Shown: piece after piece, positions 14,923-22,937 of the stretch
Layout: every line of letters starts with the position of its first letter
Position numbering within the stretch: the stretch's first letter is position 1
Source: Tessaracoccus sp. MC1679
GTDB lineage: Bacteria; Actinomycetota; Actinomycetes; Propionibacteriales; Propionibacteriaceae
Length of the DNA: 47,793 nucleotides
Direction: 5' to 3'
Assembly (NCBI RefSeq): GCF_014164775.1
Contig: NZ_JACJGB010000014.1
Span: 1 to 47,793, forward strand
The notes under the pieces: generated by a model
Databases searched by the model: none
Told to the model about the DNA's origin: nothing
What the model saw: the letters and a program-made list of their open reading frames with translations, nothing else
Program-made: the position numbers and the translations under genes

Positions 14923-16275
14923 TCACATGGGGGCGTTGATGAAGCGGCTGTAGTGGCCCTGGAACAGGGCGTCGATCCTGCCGGTCTCGCCGTTGCGGTG
15001 CTTGGGGATGTGCAGCGTGGCCAGGCCGCGCTCCTCGTCGGTGGGGTTTTGCGAGTACATCTCCGGGCGGTGGAGCATGATCACGATGTCCGCGTCCTGC
15101 TCCAGGGAGCCGGACTCGCGCAGGTCCGAGAGCTGCGGGATGCCGTCCTTGCGCTGCTCTGTGTTTCGCGAGAGCTGCGACAGCGCGATGACCGGGATCT
15201 CCAACTCCTTGGCCAGCAGCTTGATCTGGCGGGAGAACTCGGAGACCTCGAGCTGGCGCGACTCCACCTTCTTGCCGGAGCTCATCAGCTGGATGTAGTC
15301 GATGGCGAGGATCTGCAGGTCGTGCTTCTGCTTCAGCCGCCGCGCCTTGGCGCGGATCTCCATCATGGTGAGGTTGGGGGAGTCGTCGATGAAGAGATTC
15401 TTTTCGCCGAGGATGGCGGACTTGTCCGTGACGCGCTGCCAGTCCGTCTCGTCCATCTTGCCGCCGCGGATCTTCCCCAACGGCACCGACGCCTCGGCCG
15501 AGAGGATCTTCATCACGATCTCCGTGCGGCTCATCTCCAGGGAGAAGAACGCGGCCGTGAGGTTGTGGTGGATGGCGGCCGAGCGGCACACGTCCAGCGC
15601 GAACGTGGACTTCCCGACGCCGGGGCGGGCCGCGACGATGATCATCTGCCCCGCGTGGAGGCCGTTGGTGATCCGATCCAGGTCCACGAACCCCGTCGGC
15701 ACCCCGGAGAGGGCATCGCCCGAGGAGGCGATGGCCTCCATCTCGTCGAACGTGGGCTCGATGAGCTCGCGGAGGGACTTGTAGTCCTCCGAGGCCTTCT
15801 TCTCGGTGACCTCGAAGAGGGTCTGCTGGGCCTCGTCGACGATCTTGTCCACCTCGCCCTGGCCCTGGTAGCCGAGCTGGGCGATCCGGATGGAGGCGTT
15901 GACGAGGCGGCGCAGGACGGCCTTGTCGCGCACCAGTTCGGCGTAGTAGATGGCGTTGGCTGCGATGGAGACCGACGCCAGAAGATCGTGCAGGTAGACC
16001 GCGCCGCCCACCTTGGACAGCTGCCCGCTCTTGCCCAGCTCCCCGGCCACAGTGATGGGGTCCGCAGGCTCCCCGCGACCGTACAGGGTGATGATGGCGT
16101 CGAAGATGGTCTCGTGGTTGGGCCGGTAGAAGTCCACTCCGCGGAGCACCTCGACGACGTCCGAGATGGCGTCCTTGGACATCATCATGGCGCCCAGCAC
16201 GCTCTGCTCCGCGGCCAGGGCCTGCGGGGGAGTGCGGTCCAGATCACGGTCGTCGTAGACGGCGGTCTGCGTCAT
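14923..16275 (-). CDS. dnaB: Replicative DNA helicase DnaB
   Basis: A 450-aa hexameric helicase of the replication fork, inteinless. The N-terminal domain binds primase (PPQALAAEQSVLGAMM; FYRPNHETIFDAI). The RecA-like C-terminal domain has GFVDLDRITNGLHAGQ, Walker A ARPGVGKST near residue 213, FFSLEMSRTEI, Walker B LAIDYIQLM, and the DnaB motifs ALSQLSRNTEQR and PQLSDLRESGSLEQDADI. Start ATG 16275 has a strong GAGGAGGGG. The usual actinobacterial neighbours (rpsF, ssb, rpsR, rplI) are not in this window. A DnaA-box cluster occupies the 500 bp upstream, suggesting control by DnaA. Confidence 0.97.
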   Translation of the reverse strand: MTQTAVYDDRDLDRTPPQALAAEQSVLGAMMMSKDAISDVVEVLRGVDFYRPNHETIFDAIITLYGRGEPADPITVAGELGKSGQLSKVGGAVYLHDLLASVSIAANAIYYAELVRDKAVLRRLVNASIRIAQLGYQGQGEVDKIVDEAQQTLFEVTEKKASEDYKSLRELIEPTFDEMEAIASSGDALSGVPTGFVDLDRITNGLHAGQMIIVAARPGVGKSTFALDVCRSAAIHHNLTAAFFSLEMSRTEIVMKILSAEASVPLGKIRGGKMDETDWQRVTDKSAILGEKNLFIDDSPNLTMMEIRAKARRLKQKHDLQILAIDYIQLMSSGKKVESRQLEVSEFSRQIKLLAKELEIPVIALSQLSRNTEQRKDGIPQLSDLRESGSLEQDADIVIMLHRPEMYSQNPTDEERGLATLHIPKHRNGETGRIDALFQGHYSRFINAPM

Positions 16276-16351
16276 GTCCCCTCCTCATGGCCACCGGTTT
16301 CCGGCCACAGGACAGGCTAGGGCACGCCACTGACAGGTTCTGTGACGTGCC

Positions 16352-16735
16352 TGTGGGCAAGCCTGTTGGCGACCTGTGGGTGGCCTGTGGACAACTCCGC
16401 CCGTCGTGCCCGTGGGGTGTGCACAATGTTGTGGGTTGAGCGTCGAATCACCGTTATCAAATTGTTATAAAGACCCGCGGGTCGACGGCTCCCGTCACTT
16501 TGTCCACAAATCGGTCAGCGGGTCAAGCGCCTCCGGCGCTGACTCGCCTCCGGCGGCACAACGCTGCCGCGCCGTCGCCGCGAAACGCTATCCGACTAGG
16601 GGTGATCGTCGATCATCGGCAAACACGAACCGTGCGTCCCGAGGCTGTGTTATAGGCCCCGAGCGTCCCATGGCGGGCGTCTGGCGGCGCTTCGGGGAGG
16701 GATGTCCACAGGCTGGGTGCGCAATGTGTGGATAA
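16352..16735. promoter_or_regulatory. DnaA-box cluster with AT-rich segment upstream of dnaB
   Basis: Perfect boxes (TTRTCCACA) lie at 16386-16394 (minus), 16500-16508 (plus) and 16727-16735 (minus). One-mismatch boxes lie at 16352-16360 (minus) and 16702-16710 (plus). An AT-rich stretch (16447-16472, with TTATCAAATTGTTATAA) lies between them. This fills the 580-bp gap between dnaB and csoR. It could be a DnaA-responsive dnaB promoter, a DnaA-titration site, or a displaced or secondary origin. dnaA and dnaN are not in the window, so I do not call it oriC. Confidence 0.6.
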
Positions 16736-16814
16736 GTCAGCCCTGTGGGGCCCTAGGTCACCCCGGACGGGGGCCTGCACCCCCGTCGTGTCATGATGAG
16801 ATCAGTTGAATCCA

Positions 16815-16831
16815 ATACCCCCATGGGGTAT
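16815..16831. promoter_or_regulatory. CsoR operator (copper-responsive)
   Basis: ATACCCC-CAT-GGGGTAT is a perfect 7-bp dyad with a 3-bp spacer, the known form of Cu(I)-CsoR operators. It lies 24 bases upstream of the csoR start and would silence csoR-copZ-copA without copper. Confidence 0.85.
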
Positions 16832-16855
16832 ATTGGGTACCGAGAAGGGGGACCG

Positions 16856-17167
16856 ATGACCGACATCATTGAGGAGAGCTGCCACGCCACTCACGGGTAC
16901 ACGCCCGAGAAGGCTGCATACCTGCGTCGGTTGAAGCTGATCGAGGGCCAGGCGCGCGGCATCGCGCGCATGGTGGAAGAAGATCAGTACTGCATCGACA
17001 TCCTCACCCAGGTGACCGCCGTCACCAGTGCACTCAAGGCGGTCTCCCTCGGACTTCTCAACGATCACCTCTCCCACTGCGTCGCCGACGCCGCCCGCAA
17101 GGGCGGACCGGAGGCCGAGGAGAAGATCGACGAAGCGATGCAGGCCATCAAGCGCCTCGTCCGCTGA
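16856..17167 (+). CDS. csoR: Copper-sensing repressor CsoR
   Basis: A 103-aa all-helical CsoR/RcnR-family repressor. The Cu(I) triad Cys-His-Cys appears as QYCIDIL in helix 2 and DHLSHC (H-X3-C) further on. Copper binding releases DNA in this family. The start MTDIIEES is chosen because GAGAAGGGGG precedes it; an in-frame ATG at 16793 would place the operator inside the gene. It is the first gene of csoR-copZ-copA (23-bp and about 100-bp gaps, all plus strand) and has a consensus operator upstream, so function is well supported. Confidence 0.95.
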   Translation: MTDIIEESCHATHGYTPEKAAYLRRLKLIEGQARGIARMVEEDQYCIDILTQVTAVTSALKAVSLGLLNDHLSHCVADAARKGGPEAEEKIDEAMQAIKRLVR

Positions 17168-17190
17168 CCCACCACGAGAGGATTCACCCC

Positions 17191-17400
17191 ATGATCAGCA
17201 AGTACACCGTCTCGGGCATGACCTGTGGCAACTGCGTCAACCACGTGACCGAAGAGGTCTCCGAGGTCGACGGCGTGATCAACGTCTCCGTCACCCTGGA
17301 CAACGGCGCGATGCTCGTCGAGTCCGCGGATCGCGTCCCCTTCGACGCCATCATCGAGGCCGTCCACGAAGCGGGCAGCTACTCCGTCGTCGAGGCCTGA
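17191..17400 (+). CDS. copZ: Copper chaperone CopZ (heavy-metal-associated domain)
   Basis: A single 69-aa ferredoxin-like HMA domain with the Cu(I)-binding motif GMTCGNC near the N-terminus and the typical DGV-N-SVTLDNG strand. It carries Cu(I) in the cytosol to CopA and to CsoR. The start has GAGAGG upstream. It lies 23 bp after csoR and is evidently cotranscribed. The C-terminus ends in SYSVVEA, consistent with a complete chaperone. Confidence 0.93.
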   Translation: MISKYTVSGMTCGNCVNHVTEEVSEVDGVINVSVTLDNGAMLVESADRVPFDAIIEAVHEAGSYSVVEA

Positions 17401-17403
17401 CAC

Positions 17404-17422
17404 CGGCGGGTCGCGCCCGCCG
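17404..17422 (+). terminator. Hairpin between copZ and copA
   Basis: CGGCGGG-TCGCG-CCCGCCG has 7-bp arms starting 4 bases after the copZ stop and no T-run. It may be a partial attenuator or an mRNA-stability stem that sets a lower copA than copZ level; the remainder of the gap holds the copA ribosome site GGAGGG. Confidence 0.4.
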
Positions 17423-17501
17423 CCCCCGGGCGCCCATAGTTGGCGCCGCTGACATCCCCAGTGCCCGCGTCTACCCGCGCGCCCGAAATCGGAGGGCCTA
17501 C

Positions 17502-19682
17502 ATGGCCAGTTCCACCATCCAACTCGACATCCAGGGAATGACCTGCGCCTCCTGCGCCGCCCGGATCGAGAAGAAGCTCAACAAGGTCGACGGCGTCACC
17601 GCCACCGTCAACTACTCCACCGAGCGCGCCACCGTCGAGGCGCCCACCGGAGTCACCGCGCAGCGCATCATGGAGGTCGTCGCCCAGGCCGGCTACGGCG
17701 CCACGCTTCCGGTGCCCGAGGCAGAGAAGGCCGACGAGGCCGCCGCGCTCAAGCCGCGCGTGCTGTGGTCCTTCGCGCTGAGCATCCCCGTCGTCGTCGT
17801 GTCCATGGTGCCGGCGCTGCAGTTCCCCGCCTGGCAGTGGGTGGCGCTGGTGCTCTCCAGCGTGGTCGTGCTGTGGCTGGGCCGCAACTTCCACCACGCC
17901 GCCTGGACCAACGCCCGGCACGGCACCACCACCATGGACACGCTCGTGTCCATGGGCACGCTCACCGCCTACGCCTGGTCGCTGTACGCGATGGTCTTCG
18001 GCCACGCCGGCATGATCGGGATGAAGCACGAGTTCTCCCTGACCCTCAGCCAGCAGGACGCGCGCGGCTTCATCTATTTCGAGGCCGCCGTCACCATCAT
18101 CTCCTTCCTCCTGCTCGGCCGCTATATCGAGGCCCGCGCCAAGACCGAGTCCGGCGCCGCCCTGCGCGCGCTCCTCGAGGTGGGCGCCAAGCAGGCCAGC
18201 GTCCTCGTCGACGGCGAGGAGCGCCGGGTGGACGCCAAGTCGTTGCGCGTGGGCGACCTCATCGTGGTGCGCCCCGGCGAGAAGGTCGCGGCCGACGGCG
18301 AGGTGGTGGAGGGTCGCTCCGCCGTCGACGCCTCCGTCATGACCGGCGAGTCGCTTCCGGTGGAGGTGGAGCCCGGGTCCGCCGTGGTGGGGGGATCGGT
18401 CAACACGACGGGGCGGCTCGTGGTGCGCGCCACGGCCGTCGGCTCGCAGTCCCAGCTGGCCCGGATCGCGGCCATGGTGGAGGAGGCCCAGACCGGCAAG
18501 GCCGAGGTGCAGCGCCTCGCCGACAAGGTCTCGGGCATCTTTGTCCCCATCGTGCTGGTGATCGCCGCGCTGACCCTGGCCGGGCACCTCCTGGTGGGCA
18601 ACGGCGTGACGATGTCGCTGTCGGCGGCCATCGCCGTGCTCATCATCGCCTGCCCGTGCGCGCTGGGGCTGGCCACGCCGTCGGCCCTCATGGTGGGCAC
18701 CGGTCGCGGCGCCCAACTCGGCACGGTCATCCGTGGCCCGCAGGTGCTCGAGCGCGCCCGGCGCGTGGAGACCGTGGTCTTCGACAAGACCGGCACCCTC
18801 ACCACGGGCCAGATGTCCGTGGCCCAGGTGGAGACCGCCGACGGCGTCACCCGCGACGAGCTGCTGCGGCTGGCGGCCGCCGTCGAATCAGGGTCCGAGC
18901 ATCCCATCGCCCAGGCCATCGTGGCCGAGGTGGAGCGGCCCGGCGCCGTGGTGGACTTCGTCAACGTGCCGGGTCGCGGGGTGCGGGGGGTGGTCGACGG
19001 GCGGGCCGTGTTCGCCGGATCGGCGGCCTTCATGGCGGACCTCGGGCTGGCGCCGGTGGCGTGGCCAGGTGAGCCGGTGGGCAGCGTCGTCGAGGTGGCC
19101 GACGAGCAGCGGGTGCTGGGCCGGATCATCGTCGGCGACACCGTCAAGGAGTCGGCCGCGGCCGCCATCCGGGAGCTCAAGTCCCTGGGCCTGCACCCGG
19201 TGCTGCTCTCGGGCGACAACGAGCGCACGGCGCGAGCGGTGGCCGCGCAGGTGGGCATCGACGACGTGCGCGCGGGCGTCACTCCGGAGGGCAAGGTCGC
19301 GGCCATCAAGGAGCTGCAGGCGGCCGGCCGGCAGGTGGCGATGGTGGGCGACGGCGTCAACGACGCAGCGGCCATCGCGCAGGCGGACCTCGGGATCGCG
19401 ATGGGCACCGGCACCGATGCTGCGATCGCGGCCGGCGACATCACCCTGATGCGGCACGACCTGATGGCCGCCGTCGACGCCGTCCGCCTCTCGCGGGCTA
19501 CGTTGCGCACCATCAAGTCCAACCTGGTGTGGGCGTTCGGCTACAACACCGCGGCCATCCCGCTGGCGGCGCTCGGGATGCTGACGCCCATCATCGCGGG
19601 CGCGGCGATGGCTTTTTCCAGCGTTTTTGTTGTGCTCAACAGCCTTCGGTTGAAGGGCTTTCGGAGCGTGAACCGCCGCTGA
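17502..19682 (+). CDS. copA: Cu(I)-exporting P1B-type ATPase CopA
   Basis: A 726-aa membrane ATPase that pumps Cu(I) out of the cell. Order: one N-terminal HMA domain (GMTCASC at about residues 12-18), membrane helices, the actuator loop with VMTGESLPVEVE near 280, the transmembrane CPC metal site (IIACPCALG near 384), the phosphorylation motif FDKTGTLTTG near 427, the HP motif (SEHPIAQAI) and the hinge MVGDGVNDAAAIAQADLG near 615. The last helices carry YNTAAIPLAALGML. ATG 17502 is preceded by GGAGGG. A strong terminator follows at 19808. All catalytic residues are present; specificity for Cu(I) follows from CPC, the CsoR operator and CopZ. Confidence 0.97.
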   Translation: MASSTIQLDIQGMTCASCAARIEKKLNKVDGVTATVNYSTERATVEAPTGVTAQRIMEVVAQAGYGATLPVPEAEKADEAAALKPRVLWSFALSIPVVVVSMVPALQFPAWQWVALVLSSVVVLWLGRNFHHAAWTNARHGTTTMDTLVSMGTLTAYAWSLYAMVFGHAGMIGMKHEFSLTLSQQDARGFIYFEAAVTIISFLLLGRYIEARAKTESGAALRALLEVGAKQASVLVDGEERRVDAKSLRVGDLIVVRPGEKVAADGEVVEGRSAVDASVMTGESLPVEVEPGSAVVGGSVNTTGRLVVRATAVGSQSQLARIAAMVEEAQTGKAEVQRLADKVSGIFVPIVLVIAALTLAGHLLVGNGVTMSLSAAIAVLIIACPCALGLATPSALMVGTGRGAQLGTVIRGPQVLERARRVETVVFDKTGTLTTGQMSVAQVETADGVTRDELLRLAAAVESGSEHPIAQAIVAEVERPGAVVDFVNVPGRGVRGVVDGRAVFAGSAAFMADLGLAPVAWPGEPVGSVVEVADEQRVLGRIIVGDTVKESAAAAIRELKSLGLHPVLLSGDNERTARAVAAQVGIDDVRAGVTPEGKVAAIKELQAAGRQVAMVGDGVNDAAAIAQADLGIAMGTGTDAAIAAGDITLMRHDLMAAVDAVRLSRATLRTIKSNLVWAFGYNTAAIPLAALGMLTPIIAGAAMAFSSVFVVLNSLRLKGFRSVNRR

Positions 19683-19807
19683 CTAGGGGTGTTGGCGCGC
19701 AAAGTCAAGAGATCGTCAAGAAACCAAAAACCCAGTACTGCGAGTGCATGTGAATGCCACCGGATCGGGTACATTTATCTCCGACGCTGTTGGTGTCACC
19801 AAAGACC

Positions 19808-19854
19808 GCTCGGCCGCTGCCGCCCCCCCAAGGGCAGCGGCCGAGCTCTTTTTC
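19808..19854 (+). terminator. Strong intrinsic terminator after copA
   Basis: A 14-bp perfect stem, GCTCGGCCGCTGCC with its complement at 19833-19846, is followed by CTCTTTTTC. It is 125 bases after the copA stop. A separate small dyad, TTGGTG-TCACCAA, lies at about 19790-19802. The stretch between could be a short independent RNA, but I see no convincing promoter. Confidence 0.85.
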
Positions 19855-19892
19855 TGCCCGAGCGAGGCGCCGGCGAGGGTAGGTTGGGGCTC

Positions 19893-21281
19893 ATGGGTAC
19901 CCGCATCGAAACAGACTCCATGGGCGAGGTCCCGGTAGCCGAAGACCGCTACTGGGGCGCACAGACGCAGCGCAGCCTGCACAACTTCGACATCGGCCGC
20001 GACACCTTCGTGTGGGGCCGTGCCATGATCCGCGCGCTCGGCGTGCTGAAGAAAGCCGCCGCGCAGGCGAACGCCGAGCTCGGGGAGCTGGCCGCAGACA
20101 AGGCGGATCTCATCTCCCGCGCCGCCGACGACGTGATCGCGGGGCGCCTGGACGACCACTTCCCGCTCGTGGTGTTCCAGACCGGCTCCGGCACGCAGTC
20201 CAACATGAACTCCAACGAGGTCATCTCCAACCGCGCCATCGAGCTCGCAGGCGGTGTCCGCGGGTCGAAGGCGCCGGTCCACCCCAACGACGATGTCAAC
20301 CGCGGCCAGTCCTCCAACGACACGTTCCCCACCGCCATGCACATCGCGGTGGTGACGGAGCTCAACGAGCGGCTCTACCCGGCCATCGCCCGGCTGCGCG
20401 ACGTGCTCGCTGCAAAGGCCGATGAGTACGACGGCGTGGTGATGGTGGGCCGGACGCACCTGCAGGACGCCACGCCGGTCCGGCTGGGCCAGGTGTTCGG
20501 CGGCTGGGTGGCGCAGCTGGACTTCGCCGTCGAGGGTGTCCGGCACGCGGATTCGCGGGCGCGGGATCTGGCCATCGGCGGCACCGCCGTCGGCACCGGG
20601 CTCAACGCCCATCCCGACTTCGGTCGCCTGGCGGCTGAGAAGATCACCGCGGAGACCGGCCTGGAGTTCCAGCAGGCGGAGAACCTGTTCGCAGCGCTGA
20701 GCGCCCACGACTCGCTCGTCGAAGTCAGCGGCGAGCTACGGGTGCTGTCGGGGGCACTGATGAAGATCGCCAACGATGTGCGGTGGTACGCCAGCGGGCC
20801 GCGGAACGGGATCGGCGAACTGAACATTCCGGAGAACGAGCCGGGCAGCTCGATCATGCCGGGCAAGGTCAACCCCACCCAGTCCGAGGCGCTGACGATG
20901 GTCGCGGCGAGGGTCTTCGGCAACGACGCCACAGTCGGGTTCGCCGGCAGCCAGGGCAACTTCCAGCTCAACGTGTTCAAGCCGGTGATGGCGCACGCGG
21001 TGCTGGAGAGCATCCGGCTGTTGGCCGATGGTGCGCTGTCGTTCACCGAGCATTGCGCAGTCGGCATCGAGCCGAACCTGCCGCGCATCGAGCACAACCT
21101 GTCGACCAACCTCATGCTGGTGACCGCCCTGAACCGGCACATCGGCTACGACAAGGCGGCGAAGATCGCCAAGCAGGCGCACAAGGAGGGGACGTCGCTG
21201 CGGGAGTCGGCGCTGGCCAACGGGGTGAGCGGTCAGGACTTCGACGCGTGGGTGATTCCGGCGGACATGACGGGGAAGTAG
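19893..21281 (+). CDS. fumC: Fumarate hydratase, class II
   Basis: A 462-aa iron-independent fumarase that interconverts fumarate and L-malate (TCA cycle; reductive branch in propionic fermentation). Motifs: [58 protein letters not shown] (substrate binding), [11 protein letters not shown] and the superfamily signature [13 protein letters not shown] near residue 320. Length is normal for the class. ATG 19893 has only a weak ribosome site (GGTTGGGG). It converges on the GT4 gene, with an R2 hairpin 31 bases after its stop. Confidence 0.97.
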   Translation: MGTRIETDSMGEVPVAEDRYWGAQTQRSLHNFDIGRDTFVWGRAMIRALGVLKKAAAQANAELGELAADKADLISRAADDVIAGRLDDHFPLVVFQTGSGTQSNMNSNEVISNRAIELAGGVRGSKAPVHPNDDVNRGQSSNDTFPTAMHIAVVTELNERLYPAIARLRDVLAAKADEYDGVVMVGRTHLQDATPVRLGQVFGGWVAQLDFAVEGVRHADSRARDLAIGGTAVGTGLNAHPDFGRLAAEKITAETGLEFQQAENLFAALSAHDSLVEVSGELRVLSGALMKIANDVRWYASGPRNGIGELNIPENEPGSSIMPGKVNPTQSEALTMVAARVFGNDATVGFAGSQGNFQLNVFKPVMAHAVLESIRLLADGALSFTEHCAVGIEPNLPRIEHNLSTNLMLVTALNRHIGYDKAAKIAKQAHKEGTSLRESALANGVSGQDFDAWVIPADMTGK

Positions 21282-21312
21282 CCCTCACCTGCGCCGCCGA
21301 GGGAGGACGGGT

Positions 21313-21384
21313 CTGCAACTTGCTATCCAGAGCGCGGTATCTGCGTATATACACAGATACCGCGCTCTGGATAGCAAGTTGCAG
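21313..21384. repeat. R2 long perfect hairpin, copy b
   Basis: 31-bp perfect arms (21313-21343, 21354-21384) with a 10-base loop (cgtatataca). It equals copy a except in the inner arm and loop: GGCTTCTG/CAGAAGCC there is GGTATCTG/CAGATACC here, so both arms changed together and pairing is kept. It lies in the 3' region of fumC, next to R1 copy c. Confidence 0.9.
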
Positions 21385-21400
21385 AGGGTGGGGTCCCACC

Positions 21401-21574
21401 CGCTGGCTGAGGTGCCGCGGGGTGTCCATCCCACTGGCTGAGGTGCCGCGGAGTGCCCATCCCGCTGGCTGAGGTGCCGCGCAGCGGCCTCGAAGCCTAG
21501 AAAACGCAGGCTGACAAGGTCACTTTTCTGAGGCTTCGAGGCTCGTCGCTGCGGTCCTCGCTCCTCAGCCCGGG
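21401..21574. repeat. R1 dyad element, copy c, with two extra A arms
   Basis: GCTGGCTGAGGTGCCGCG is present three times (about 21402, 21433 and 21464, roughly 31-bp period). The third leads into CCTCGAAGCCT, the core GAAAACG-CAG-GCTGACAAGG, and a B arm ending CTCGCTCCTCAGCC. It reaches to within 8 bases of the GT4 stop codon. Confidence 0.85.
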
Positions 21575-21581
21575 GGAGGGG

Positions 21582-22850
21582 TCAGCGCGTGGCCGCGACC
21601 TCCGCGTACAGCCGAAGCAATTCCGCAGCCTGAGACTCGATCGACCACTGCGACGCCAGTTCGATGGAGCGCTCAGACGCGTGCCGACGCCAGGCCTCGT
21701 CGTCGAGGCGGTCGATCACCCGCATCAGCCCGGCGGCCAGCGACGCAGCCGTCGGGCGCGTGATCTCCCCGTTGACGCCGGGCTCGATCACCAGCTGCAG
21801 CTCGTGATCCACGCTCACGATGGGCAGCCCCGCCAACGCGGCCTCGTGGAGCACGAGGGCCTGGGTGTCGGTGAGGCTCGGGAAGGCGAACACGTCCGCC
21901 ATGCCGTAGTACGCGCCCAGCGCGTCGCGCTTCTGCTCGCCCGGCAGGATGATCTTGCCCGCGGCCCGGCCGTCGGCCAGCACCTTCTTGATGCGCGGAT
22001 ACCTCTCCCAGTCACCCACCACGCACAGCCGCGCGTCGGGCCGCTGCGCGTACACGAGGTCGAAAGCCTCCGCCAGCAGGGGGATGCCCTTCTCGGGCGC
22101 GATCCGGCCGGCGTACAGCACCAGCGGCCCCTCGGGGTGGGGGAAGGGCGGCGGGCCGGGCGGGAGGGGGTCCACGCCGTTGGGCACCACGACGATCTTG
22201 GCGTCCGGGGAGATGAGGCGGAGGCGGCTGGCCGTCTTCGGCGACGGAGTGGTGGTGAGCGTGGCCATCTCCAGCATCTTTTCGCAGATGCTGAGCAGCG
22301 ATGCGGTGGACTTGCCCCGGTCCTCGTAGCGGATCTCGGCGAGCCGGATGTCCTCGGCGCTGACGAACTGCCCCTTGGTGATCCGCGCGAACGCCCGCAA
22401 CACGCCCGTGAGCAACGGCAGGACGGCCGAGTAGTGGTCGCCGTAGGCCTCGAAGTCCGTGTGCCAGGTCACCATCATGGGGATCCCCAGCCGCCGCGAC
22501 GCCCACGTCCCGAGCAGACCGACGGTGCCGAATCCGTGCACGTGCAGCACGTCCGGGCGCATCTCGCCGAGCTGGTCGATGGTGCGGTCGAAGTGGCGGC
22601 CATTGGCCACCCGGGTGGGCATCTTCGGCACGCGGACCGACGGCAGGCGCACCTCTGTGCGGCCGGGGCGCCCGTGGTGCGGGTTGGGGCCCTTGGTCTC
22701 CGGCGCCACCACAATCACCTCGTGGCCGGCGTCCAACAGGTTGCCTTCGAGTTGCTGGACCGCGAACATCAGCCCGTTGCTGCCGGGCCCGTAGTTGTCC
22801 GTGAACTGCGCCACCTTGAGGCGGCGGCCGGGCACTGCGGGTGAGGTCAC
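21582..22850 (-). CDS. GT4-family glycosyltransferase
   Basis: A 422-aa GT-B fold transferase of family 4. The N-terminal Rossmann domain has VAQFTDNYGPGSNGLMFAVQ, DVLHVHGFGTVGLLG and MVTWHTDFEAYGDHY. The C-terminal nucleotide-sugar domain has VVVPNGVDPLPPG, LVLYAGRIAPEKGIPLLAEA and the EX7E-like segment FPSLTDTQALVLHEAALAGLPIV. Layout resembles lipid glycosyltransferases (1,2-diacylglycerol glucosyltransferase type), but acceptor and donor cannot be set from sequence alone. It starts at GTG 22850; TAGAGT lies 6 bases upstream, suggesting a leaderless message. It is divergent from glycerate kinase across only 87 bp and has no other envelope genes nearby. Confidence 0.85.
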   Translation of the reverse strand: MTSPAVPGRRLKVAQFTDNYGPGSNGLMFAVQQLEGNLLDAGHEVIVVAPETKGPNPHHGRPGRTEVRLPSVRVPKMPTRVANGRHFDRTIDQLGEMRPDVLHVHGFGTVGLLGTWASRRLGIPMMVTWHTDFEAYGDHYSAVLPLLTGVLRAFARITKGQFVSAEDIRLAEIRYEDRGKSTASLLSICEKMLEMATLTTTPSPKTASRLRLISPDAKIVVVPNGVDPLPPGPPPFPHPEGPLVLYAGRIAPEKGIPLLAEAFDLVYAQRPDARLCVVGDWERYPRIKKVLADGRAAGKIILPGEQKRDALGAYYGMADVFAFPSLTDTQALVLHEAALAGLPIVSVDHELQLVIEPGVNGEITRPTAASLAAGLMRVIDRLDDEAWRRHASERSIELASQWSIESQAAELLRLYAEVAATR

Positions 22851-22937
22851 CCGGTCACTCTATCGGCTCGCACCGGTCGCGTCCCCGGGGTTGGCAGGGC
22901 GGGCCCCGAACACCGTCGATCACTTTAGGCTCGGCCT
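22851..22937. promoter_or_regulatory. Divergent pair of probable leaderless promoters
   Basis: Toward the GT4 gene, TAGAGT (22857-22862 read on the minus strand) is 6 bases from GTG 22850. Toward glycerate kinase, TAGGCT (22926-22931) is 6 bases from ATG 22938. Neither start has a Shine-Dalgarno. Clear -35 boxes are not visible. Confidence 0.5.

Noticed and set aside
16376..16735. A 119-codon open frame upstream of csoR
   Set aside because: It overlaps the DnaA-box cluster, has no ribosome site and no recognisable domain; the region looks regulatory.
16352..16735. Calling the DnaA-box region the chromosomal origin
   Set aside because: dnaA, dnaN and rpmH are not in the window and skew could not be computed; a regulatory role at dnaB is equally likely.
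19683..19807. A small RNA between copA and the terminator
   Set aside because: A short dyad and a strong terminator exist, but I see no convincing promoter; the hairpin is adequately explained as the copA-operon terminator.
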